A DNA stretch of 7,006 bases, from NCBI GenBank assembly GCA_017483425.1, contig JAFUWM010000334.1, positions 1 through 7,006 on the forward strand. Direction: 5' to 3'. The position numbers were made by a program, and so were the translations under genes. Under the pieces are notes generated by a model. The model had not been told where the DNA came from and did no database searches. It saw only the letters and a program-made list of their open reading frames with translations. How positions within the stretch are numbered: position 1 is the stretch's first letter; the number at the start of each line of letters is the position of its first letter. The DNA comes from Lachnospiraceae bacterium. Its GTDB lineage: Bacteria > Bacillota > Clostridia > Lachnospirales > Lachnospiraceae. Positions 1-6,035 of this stretch are shown here, piece by piece.

Positions 1-1
1 C

Positions 2-400
2 GTAGCGAGGACTTTCATACAGCCGGTACAGTCCATGCGCGAGACCGGGGTAAAGATGAAACTGACCCCCATCCGCAGCATTGTGAAAGGCAAACGGGTG
101 GTGGTCATCGATGATTCCATAGTGCGGGGCACCACTATGGGACAGATCGTAAAGATGCTGAGGGATGCAGGGGCAAAAGAAGTCCATGTTCGTATTTCCT
201 CCCCGAGCTTCCTGCATCCCTGCTATTACGGAACGGATATTGATTCAGAAGAAAATCTTATCGCCTGCCACTACACCGTGGAAGAAATTTGTAATATCAT
301 AGGCGCGGAAAGCCTTGCGTATCTGCCGCTCGATAAGCTTGACAGGATCACCGGAGGATCTGATCACTGCGCCGCCTGCTTCGACGGGATATATCCTTAG
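2..400 (+). CDS. purF: Amidophosphoribosyltransferase (glutamine PRPP amidotransferase), C-terminal part
   Basis: This is the 3' end of purF; the reading frame is open from base 2, giving about 132 visible residues, and the start lies outside the window. The enzyme makes phosphoribosylamine from PRPP and glutamine, the first committed step of purine synthesis, in the cytoplasm. The visible part is the end of the phosphoribosyltransferase domain: the PRPP-binding motif VVVIDDSIVRGTT is coded at about 101-139 and the FxxPxQxMR-like segment lies just before it. The HPCYYGTD segment and the final HCAACFDG (CxxC) match the cysteines that hold the structural 4Fe-4S cluster in the Bacillus subtilis-type enzyme, so this is probably the oxygen-sensitive, cluster-containing form (known for the family, inferred here). 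The protein ends soon after the CxxC, as is usual. No convincing terminator follows; a short GGATATATCC palindrome and a run of seven T at 403-409 are too weak to call. Confidence 0.96.
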   Translation, partial: VARTFIQPVQSMRETGVKMKLTPIRSIVKGKRVVVIDDSIVRGTTMGQIVKMLRDAGAKEVHVRISSPSFLHPCYYGTDIDSEENLIACHYTVEEICNIIGAESLAYLPLDKLDRITGGSDHCAACFDGIYP

Positions 401-415
401 AGTTTTTTTGAAACC

Positions 416-430
416 ATATCAGATTGATAT
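416..430. promoter_or_regulatory. Candidate LysR-type regulator binding site (15-bp palindrome)
   Basis: ATATCAgatTGATAT is a perfect inverted repeat with 6-bp arms and a 3-bp centre. It contains T417-N11-A429, the T-N11-A form with dyad symmetry typical of LysR-type binding sites. It lies about 95 bp upstream of the likely start of the LysR-type gene, in the only gap before the unit, so autoregulation is the simplest reading. AT-rich palindromes also arise by chance; binding is inferred, not shown. A promoter should lie in 401-525 but I could not fix one: TATAAA occurs at 428-433 and 474-479, neither with a good -35 at normal spacing. Confidence 0.4.
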
Positions 431-525
431 AAAGCCTATCTCAAATGCATGCTGTTAAATAATCTCCGAAAAGTATAAAATATAAGCAGCAGATGACGTT
501 ATGCATCGCGAATTGGGGGAATTGG

Positions 526-1413
526 GTGTCAGTATCATCTGAGCATTATAAGATATTTTACTATGTCGGAAAATACAAGAGCTTCAGTCAGGCAGCAAGG
601 GTGCTGTTAAACAGCCAGTCGAATATCTCGCGTACCATTGCGAACCTTGAAAATGAGCTGGGATGTAAGCTGTTTATCCGTATGCACGACGGGATCAGGC
701 TGACGGAAGAAGGAGATATCCTGTACCGCCATGCGGCCGTGGCATTTGAGCACCTGCAGCTGGGAGAGGAAGAGCTTCTTGATCATCTTGCGCTACATTC
801 AAACAGTATCCGCATCGGCTACTCGATAGGTATCAGCGACAGTCTGCTGAATACACTGTTTTTCCCTGTTATAAAGGATTATTATGATTCGCATGAAGGA
901 GTAAGGCTTCACGTTAAAAATGATTCCACGCCCAAGCTTGTCTCCGATATAAACGAAGGGCTTTTGGATCTCGCCATTATCACTTCCTATGAGGACGACC
1001 GGACGATAAACGGAAAGCTCCTTGATTCATTCAGGGAGGAGCTGATCGCCGGAAAGGTATTTGAAGCCTTGAAGGAGAAGGAGCTGACTCTGAAGGATAT
1101 AAGCGCATACCCCATCATATGCGCACAGAGGGGCTCTGAGACTCATCAGGTATATGAGGCTTTTTTTGCTGAACATGGTCTTGTATTTGAGCCTTCGATA
1201 GAGACGGCTACGTCCGACCAGGTGCTCATGCTCGTGCAGAGTAATCTCGGGATAGGATTCGTGGAGTCAGGTATGTTTAATAAATACGCGGATAAGGAGA
1301 ATGCCTTTAAGCTTAAGCTGAAAGAGGAGCCGCCGTTAAGAGGGGTATATCTGCTTGCTAATGAATTCAGGAAGGAAAACGAGGAAGTCAGTGCTTTGCT
1401 GCAGATGTTTTAA
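526..1413 (+). CDS. LysR-type transcriptional regulator
   Basis: A 295-residue DNA-binding regulator of the LysR family. Residues about 6-64 form the winged helix-turn-helix, with the family pattern FSQAARVLLNSQSNISRTI...LENELGCKLFIR and LTEEG. Residues about 91-295 form the periplasmic-binding-protein-like effector domain (IRIGYSIGISDSLL near its start; DLAII and GIGFVESG inside). I chose GTG 526 rather than the in-frame ATG 493 because GGGGGA at 515-520 sits five bases before the GTG, whereas only a weak AGCAGCAG precedes ATG 493, and because LysR proteins normally start a few residues before the first helix, here SSEHYKIFYYV. The ATG would add 11 residues (306 in all). The stop is 18 bases before the next gene in the same direction, so it is probably cotranscribed with the hydrogenase-type sensor; many LysR genes are instead divergent from their targets. 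The effector is unknown. Confidence 0.9.
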   Translation: MSVSSEHYKIFYYVGKYKSFSQAARVLLNSQSNISRTIANLENELGCKLFIRMHDGIRLTEEGDILYRHAAVAFEHLQLGEEELLDHLALHSNSIRIGYSIGISDSLLNTLFFPVIKDYYDSHEGVRLHVKNDSTPKLVSDINEGLLDLAIITSYEDDRTINGKLLDSFREELIAGKVFEALKEKELTLKDISAYPIICAQRGSETHQVYEAFFAEHGLVFEPSIETATSDQVLMLVQSNLGIGFVESGMFNKYADKENAFKLKLKEEPPLRGVYLLANEFRKENEEVSALLQMF

Positions 1414-1431
1414 TTATGGAGGAGGAATATA

Positions 1432-3795
1432 ATGAGTACAAATGCATCACTGGTCTACACTAATGAAAAATGCGTGGGCTGCAACAAATGTGTCAATTCC
1501 TGTCCCGCCATGGGGGCGTGCGTGTCCGTGGATGTGGACGGAGAAGAGAGGCGCATTGATGTAAACGGAGATTACTGCGTATCATGCGGAGCCTGCATCG
1601 ATGCCTGCGAGCATACGGCACGCGAGTTCTATGATGATACGGATCAGTTCTTTGCGGATCTGAAGAAGGGAGAAAAGATATCCCTCCTCGTGGCTCCCGC
1701 CTTTTTGGCAAATTATCCAAATGAATACGGGTCCGTGCTTGGAGGACTTAAAAAGCTTGGCGTAAACCGTATCATTTCCATATCCTTCGGCGCTGATATC
1801 ACGACCTGGGGATATCTGAATTACATCACCAAGTATAATTATCTCGGAGGCATTTCACAGCCATGTCCGGCCGTAGTGAGATATATAGAAAACTATACAC
1901 CGGAGCTTCTGCCGAAGCTGTTTCCAGTACACAGTCCGCTGATGTGCGGCGCGGTCTATGCCCGCAAGGAGCTCGGGATCAAGGATAAACTGGCCTTTAT
2001 CAGCCCCTGTATAGCAAAGAAGCTTGAGATAAGTGATCCTAACAATGCGGGCCTCGTGCAGTACAATGTCACCTTCGAGCATCTGATGAAGTATGTCAGG
2101 GAGAATAAGATCTCAGGTCCCAGCGCTTCTGATGAGATTGAATACGGACTCGGCTCCATATATCCCACGCCCGGCGGACTTAAGGAAAACGTATTCTGGT
2201 TCCTTGGCGATGATGTGGCCATACGTCAGATCGAGGGCGAGAAGAGGATGTATGAGTGGCTTCAGAAAAATAAGGAGCGCATCAAAAACGGGAAGACGCC
2301 GTTCCTCTTTATAGATGCCCTAAACTGTGAGAACGGATGTATATGCGGTACGGCCGTTGATCCCGTTAAGAGCGAGACTGATGACGCTATGTATGCACTG
2401 CTTAAGATAAAGGAGGCCTCAAAGAAGAATAAAAAAGGCAATGCATGGTCAAGACCGGATTCACACAAAAAGCGCCTTGCGAATTTCAATAAGCAGTTCA
2501 AGAATCTGAAGCTAGAGGATTATCTCCGCAAGTATACCGACAGGTCAAAGACCGCGTGCTACAGGACACCCTCAAGCGCAGATCAGGACATGATCTTCAG
2601 ATCCATGAGAAAGAACAGTCCGGAGTCCAGAAAGATCAACTGCAGCTGCTGCGGCTATGATACATGTGAAGATATGGTAAGGGCTATTTATAACGGCTTT
2701 AACGTAAAAGAAAACTGTATCCACTACCAGAAGGATCTGGTGCAGCAGGAGGTGGATCACGCAGAGCGCCTTGCAAGGGAAGTGGAGCAGCAGCGTGCCG
2801 AGGAATCCAACGAGCATCTGAAGCTTATAAACGCCATAGCACACATCAACAGTCAGTTCGAGCGGCTCAACGAGGCTATAGACAACATGGCGGAAGGAAA
2901 TGAGTCGAACGCGAATGACTCTACCAATATAGCCGGCAAGATCTCAGGCGTGACAGAATTCACAAACCAGCTTGAGCAGTCAATGAACGGCATACGTGAG
3001 CTTATTGACCAGCTTGCGTCCGATAATGAAAAGGTGGTTGATATAGCGAATCATACGAACCTCCTGTCACTGAACGCGTCCATAGAGGCGGCAAGGGCAG
3101 GGGAAGCAGGCCGGGGCTTCGCGGTCGTCGCTTCCGAGATAAACACGCTTGCCTCAAGCTCAAGGCAGACCGCGAATAACAGCAGTGAGAACCAGTCAAG
3201 GATTGATGAGGCAGTAGTGAAGATCATGGAGGAGTCAAACAGGCTATCATCCGAGGTCACTTCGATAAACAATATGACCCAGAATCTGGCTGCTTCAACC
3301 GAGGAGATATCCGCTACAACGGACGGTATCCGTTCTATCATCGCCCAGGTCAAGGAAGAGCTTGAGGGACTTGTAAACTCCGAGGATCTGAAGGACATCT
3401 CACATCAGGCGCTTGCAGGGAAGAATATCCTGATGGCCGAGGATCTTATGATCAACGCGGAGATACTGAAACAGATGCTTGCATCAAACGGCGCGCATTC
3501 GGATATAGCCGAGAACGGAAAGGAAGCGCTTGATCTCTTCAGGAGAAGTCAACCCGGACACTATGACGCGGTCATCATGGATGTCAGGATGCCTATTATG
3601 AACGGACTTGAAGCCACAAAGGCTATCAGGGCACTGAACAGGCCCGACGCCGCGAGCGTTCCGATCATCGCCCTTACCGCGAATGATGTGGAATCCGATG
3701 TGGAGAAATCTCTGGAAGCAGGCATGAACGCGCATCTTTCAAAGCCTGTCGAGCCTGAGACGGTATTTGAAACACTGGAAGGGTTATTAGGTTAA
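1432..3795 (+). CDS. Soluble [FeFe]-hydrogenase-like chemoreceptor with C-terminal receiver domain
   Basis: A 787-residue multidomain protein that probably senses H2, CO or redox state and signals to the chemotaxis machinery. Domains in order: (1) residues 10-64, two 4Fe-4S ferredoxin motifs (C14, C17, C20, C24; C49, C52, C55, C59); (2) about 80-310, [FeFe]-hydrogenase large-subunit domain with the four expected H-cluster cysteines, C145 in SQPCPA, C193 in SPCIAKKLE, C299 and C303 in NCENGC; (3) 401-432, Cx2Cx4Cx16C iron-sulfur domain (C404, C407, C412, C429), as in RnfB-type proteins; (4) about 435-645, helical linker and chemoreceptor signalling hairpin, with tip NLLSLNASIEAARAGEAGRG at 543-562 and the methylation-type stretch AASTEEISAT at 620-629; (5) 662-787, receiver domain with E670/D671, phosphoacceptor D717, T749 and K771. 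No membrane segment or HAMP domain is visible. The strong site GGAGGAGG (1418-1425) precedes ATG 1432. The altered active-site loops favour sensing over bulk catalysis (inference). Sensory hydrogenases linked to chemotaxis are a described class; the added receiver domain is the odd part. Confidence 0.9.
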   Translation: MSTNASLVYTNEKCVGCNKCVNSCPAMGACVSVDVDGEERRIDVNGDYCVSCGACIDACEHTAREFYDDTDQFFADLKKGEKISLLVAPAFLANYPNEYGSVLGGLKKLGVNRIISISFGADITTWGYLNYITKYNYLGGISQPCPAVVRYIENYTPELLPKLFPVHSPLMCGAVYARKELGIKDKLAFISPCIAKKLEISDPNNAGLVQYNVTFEHLMKYVRENKISGPSASDEIEYGLGSIYPTPGGLKENVFWFLGDDVAIRQIEGEKRMYEWLQKNKERIKNGKTPFLFIDALNCENGCICGTAVDPVKSETDDAMYALLKIKEASKKNKKGNAWSRPDSHKKRLANFNKQFKNLKLEDYLRKYTDRSKTACYRTPSSADQDMIFRSMRKNSPESRKINCSCCGYDTCEDMVRAIYNGFNVKENCIHYQKDLVQQEVDHAERLAREVEQQRAEESNEHLKLINAIAHINSQFERLNEAIDNMAEGNESNANDSTNIAGKISGVTEFTNQLEQSMNGIRELIDQLASDNEKVVDIANHTNLLSLNASIEAARAGEAGRGFAVVASEINTLASSSRQTANNSSENQSRIDEAVVKIMEESNRLSSEVTSINNMTQNLAASTEEISATTDGIRSIIAQVKEELEGLVNSEDLKDISHQALAGKNILMAEDLMINAEILKQMLASNGAHSDIAENGKEALDLFRRSQPGHYDAVIMDVRMPIMNGLEATKAIRALNRPDAASVPIIALTANDVESDVEKSLEAGMNAHLSKPVEPETVFETLEGLLG

Positions 3796-3822
3796 AAAAC
3801 CATTAACAAATAAAACAAGCTG

Positions 3823-3851
3823 ACCGCAAAGGGCGGTGTCCGTATAGGGAC
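3823..3851 (+). promoter_or_regulatory. Two adjacent hairpins in the leader of the S-component gene; possible regulatory RNA
   Basis: In the 87-base gap before the S-component gene, ACCGC (3823-3827) pairs with GCGGT (3833-3837) around the loop AAAGG, and immediately after it GTCC (3838-3841) pairs with GGAC (3848-3851) around a six-base loop. A second GCGG at 3866-3869, next to the ribosome binding site AAAGGAGG (3870-3877), could replace the first as partner for CCGC (3824-3827), giving a possible two-state leader. I do not recognise it as a known riboswitch class. The stems are short, so this may be incidental. No clear terminator follows the preceding gene, and readthrough is likely; a weak GGTT-AAAA-AACC hairpin (3790-3801) spans its stop codon. 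Confidence 0.3.
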
Positions 3852-3882
3852 TAAACTGCTGCTGAGCGGAAAGGAGGAAAAA

Positions 3883-4467
3883 ATGAAAACTAAAAAAAGC
3901 AATGTACCGTTAACAAAGCAGATAGCAATAACGGCTATCCTGCTGGCGATATGTATCGTCAGCCAGTTTCTGAAGAACCTGAGCGTTTATATCACGGGGC
4001 CGGTAGTAAACCTGTGTCTGATACTGGCCGTTATGACAGCGGGGATTACATGGGGGATCATCCTGTCAGTCATCACGCCGGTCACGGCCTTTATCATAGC
4101 GTCAAGTCCTGTCATGCAGGCAGTACCGGGTATCATACCGCTCATCATGTGCGGTAATATAGTGCTTGCTCTCATGGTATGGTTACTATTTAAGCCGGCA
4201 GTACTGGGCGGTGAGAGACTGCTAAACCTTAAGTCAGTCATTGCGGCGGTTATCTCTGCACTGGCCAAGGGAGTCTTCATGGGGCTTACGATAGCGCTGT
4301 GGCTGCTTCCGACCTTCATACCCGCTGAAAGTCCGCTCAGGGGCAAGATGGGAGTGTTTCAGACCACGTTTTCCGTTACGCAGTTTGTGACGGCGCTGAT
4401 CGGTTTTGTATATTTCTTTATCGTATGGATACCGGTCAAAAAGACAGTAGGAGGGGTAGATGGATAA
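3883..4467 (+). CDS. ECF transporter S component-like integral membrane protein
   Basis: A 194-residue, very hydrophobic protein with about six predicted membrane segments (roughly residues 12-30, 40-56, 58-75, 83-103, 117-142 and 162-183) and a short basic N-terminus. Size, topology and the A18-x3-A22 alanine pattern in the first segment fit a substrate-binding S component of an energy-coupling factor transporter; such alanine motifs contact the shared EcfT subunit in this family. No EcfA, EcfA' or EcfT gene is in the window, so it would use a shared module coded elsewhere. The substrate cannot be told from the sequence. The site AAAGGAGG (3870-3877) precedes ATG 3883. Its last eight bases overlap the start of the TM1266-family gene, indicating translational coupling. 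That pairing suggests an uptake or sensing role tied to the hydrogenase-related unit, for instance a cofactor precursor, but this is speculation. An unrelated small membrane protein is the alternative. Confidence 0.72.
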   Translation: MKTKKSNVPLTKQIAITAILLAICIVSQFLKNLSVYITGPVVNLCLILAVMTAGITWGIILSVITPVTAFIIASSPVMQAVPGIIPLIMCGNIVLALMVWLLFKPAVLGGERLLNLKSVIAAVISALAKGVFMGLTIALWLLPTFIPAESPLRGKMGVFQTTFSVTQFVTALIGFVYFFIVWIPVKKTVGGVDG

Positions 4468-4717
4468 CAGGATCGTTTTGCTTGGGATAATAGTTAAGGA
4501 GCAGTCACAGGTTCCGGAGCTTAACAGGCTGCTCTCTGACAATCAGCAGTATATCATAGGGCGTATGGGTATGCCTCATCACAGGCACGGTGATTCCGAG
4601 CTTGCGATAATCAGTATCGCAATGGAAGCACCGCAGGATGTCATAAGCACACTTTCGGGTCGCATAGGGATGTTGAAGGGCATCTCGTCTAAGGTCGTAT
4701 ACGCTGATTGTGATTAA
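4460..4717 (+). CDS. TM1266-family putative iron-only hydrogenase system regulator
   Basis: An 85-residue protein matching the TM1266 family, small ACT-like/NikR C-terminal-like proteins named for their co-occurrence with [FeFe]-hydrogenase genes. Family features seen: an N-terminal strand (RIVLLGIIVKE), the conserved IIGRMGMP turn (32-39), then SELAIISIAMEAPQDVISTLSGRIGMLKGI and a terminal VVY strand. There is no DNA-binding ribbon-helix-helix, so direct DNA binding is unlikely from sequence alone; the biochemical role of the family is not settled to my knowledge. After RMGMP comes HHRHG (H40, H41, H43), a histidine cluster that could bind metal. The start at 4460 is inside the S-component gene (8-base overlap) with AGGAGGGG at 4449-4456, so translation is coupled. 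It is the last gene of the unit and is followed by a strong terminator. Confidence 0.85.
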   Translation: MDNRIVLLGIIVKEQSQVPELNRLLSDNQQYIIGRMGMPHHRHGDSELAIISIAMEAPQDVISTLSGRIGMLKGISSKVVYADCD

Positions 4718-4761
4718 CTTGCAAAAATCATGATACAGGATTAAAATCAGATGAAATGAGC

Positions 4762-4801
4762 AAAGGCGCTCGGGATCTCCCGGGTGCCTTTTTCGTTTTT
4801 T
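4762..4801 (+). terminator. Intrinsic (Rho-independent) terminator
   Basis: AAAGGCGCTCGGG (4762-4774) pairs with CCCGGGTGCCTTT (4779-4791) as a 13-bp stem with two G-U pairs and the four-base loop ATCT, followed by a T-rich tract interrupted once by CG and ending at 4801. It lies 44 bases after the TM1266-family gene and ends that unit, separating it from carAB. Confidence 0.93.
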
Positions 4802-4827
4802 ACAGTGTGAAGAGCGGAAACAAAAAT
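4799..4827 (+). promoter_or_regulatory. Possible carAB promoter
   Basis: TTTACA (4799-4804) could serve as a -35 element, 17 bases before AAAAAT (4822-4827), a poor -10 (four of six matches). It overlaps the end of the terminator and lies 32 bases before carA. A promoter is expected here because transcription from upstream should stop at the terminator. I see no PyrR-type attenuator or arginine-operator palindrome in 4802-4859. Confidence 0.25.
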
Positions 4828-4859
4828 CTGATTAAAGAGAGCGGAAAAGGGAATTAGAT

Positions 4860-6020
4860 ATGGATGATCATACGGTAAGGAGCTTTGACAGGAAGCTTAT
4901 AACGGAGGACGGGCAGGAGTATTACGGATACGGGTTTGGCGATACGAAAGACAGGGTCTCGGAGATAGTATTCAACACCTCAATGGCGGGTTATCAGGAG
5001 ATATTATCTGACCCGTCATATACATATCAGGCAGTTGTCATGACCTATCCGCTGATAGGAAACTACGGAATGGCGGAAGATGATTACGAAGCCGAAAGGC
5101 CTTCCATGAGCGCCCTTATCGTAAGGGAATATAATGATGAGCCTTCAAACTTCAGAAGCACAAGGACTCTGGCAGAGGTAATGAAAGAATACGGCATAGC
5201 CGGGATTTCGGGGATAGATACGAGAAAGCTGACCCGCTCCATCAGGGACAAGGGGAGCCGCAAAGCGCTTATAACTGATGTGAAAACTTCACTTGAAGAG
5301 GGACTTCAGATATTAAGCCGGCATGGTATACCGAAAGATGCGGTATCCAGAGTGAGCCGCAGGGAAGCAAGGATTTATGAAGCCTGTAAGCCGGGTGTAT
5401 TCGGTTCAAAAGACACCATGGCCTGTCAGGGTGAAAAGTATGGCTCAAAAAAAAGGATATATAATGTAGCCGCCATAGACTGCGGCATGAAGCAGAATAT
5501 AGTCCGCTCGCTGAATAAAAAAGGATGCCGTGTCACGGTCGTTCCATGGAATACACCCGCTGAGGAAATAAGATCCATGAGACCCGACGGTGTATTTATC
5601 TCAAACGGTCCGGGAGATCCGGAGGATGTACCGGAAACCATAAGAACCGTGAAAAGTCTGATAGGAGATTATCCTGTTTTCGGTATCTGTCTGGGACATC
5701 AGATCCTGTCCCTTGCATACGGAGCAAAAACCTACAAGCTTAAATTCGGACACCGCGGGGGCAACCATCCGGTGAAGGATATATTAACCGGAAAGATCGA
5801 GATCACATCACAAAACCATTCTTACGCGGTGGATAAGGCAAGTCTTTGTGATACCCCGCTTGAAGTTACCCATATAAATCTGCTGGATGATACGGTAGAG
5901 GGAGTCCGGTGCAAAAAAGATAAGGCTTTCAGCGTGCAGTATCACCCCGAGAGCGCGCCGGGACCGCAGGATTCATTATATCTCTTTGATAAATTCATTA
6001 AGCTCATGGATGAGGATTGA
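4860..6020 (+). CDS. carA: Carbamoyl phosphate synthase, small (glutaminase) subunit
   Basis: A 386-residue subunit that removes ammonia from glutamine and channels it to the large subunit for carbamoyl phosphate synthesis, feeding pyrimidine and arginine pathways. Residues about 9-145 form the CarA-specific N-terminal domain (FNTSMAGYQEILSDPSY; GISGIDTRKLTRSIRDKG). Residues about 200-384 form a class I glutamine amidotransferase domain with nucleophile C277 in FGICLGHQ and H362/E364 in QYHPES; the oxyanion-region SNGPGDP is at 249-254 and GNHPV and SQNHSYAVD are also present. Length is normal (E. coli 382). ATG 4860 is preceded by AAAAGGGA (4845-4852). carB starts 15 bases after its stop, forming the usual carAB operon. 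Confidence 0.97.
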   Translation: MDDHTVRSFDRKLITEDGQEYYGYGFGDTKDRVSEIVFNTSMAGYQEILSDPSYTYQAVVMTYPLIGNYGMAEDDYEAERPSMSALIVREYNDEPSNFRSTRTLAEVMKEYGIAGISGIDTRKLTRSIRDKGSRKALITDVKTSLEEGLQILSRHGIPKDAVSRVSRREARIYEACKPGVFGSKDTMACQGEKYGSKKRIYNVAAIDCGMKQNIVRSLNKKGCRVTVVPWNTPAEEIRSMRPDGVFISNGPGDPEDVPETIRTVKSLIGDYPVFGICLGHQILSLAYGAKTYKLKFGHRGGNHPVKDILTGKIEITSQNHSYAVDKASLCDTPLEVTHINLLDDTVEGVRCKKDKAFSVQYHPESAPGPQDSLYLFDKFIKLMDED

Positions 6021-6035
6021 TCCGGAGGAAATCAC

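Noticed and set aside
386..409. GGATATATCC followed by a T run as a purF terminator
   Set aside because: The stem would be only about three base pairs, AT-rich and separated from the T run; not enough for an intrinsic terminator.
493..525. ATG 493 as the start of the LysR gene
   Set aside because: It has a weak ribosome binding site and would add an unusual 11-residue extension; GTG 526 has GGGGGA at good spacing and the expected family start. The choice remains open to experiment.
3051..3398. 115-residue open frame on the minus strand
   Set aside because: It is a shadow of the highly conserved chemoreceptor hairpin coded on the plus strand.
1432..3795. Possible join of two genes or a frameshift within the 787-residue frame
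   Set aside because: The frame is continuous, the linkers between domains are plausible (a helical stretch at about 433-465), and no internal ribosome binding site with a start was evident at the domain borders.
3823..3851. Known riboswitch classes (preQ1, THF, c-di-GMP, ZTP, fluoride, guanidine)
   Set aside because: I compared the leader from memory with the conserved cores of these classes and found no match, so no named class is assigned.
3987..4346. 119-residue open frame on the minus strand
   Set aside because: It is opposite the S-component gene, which has a good ribosome binding site and coherent membrane segments; the minus frame shows no domain.
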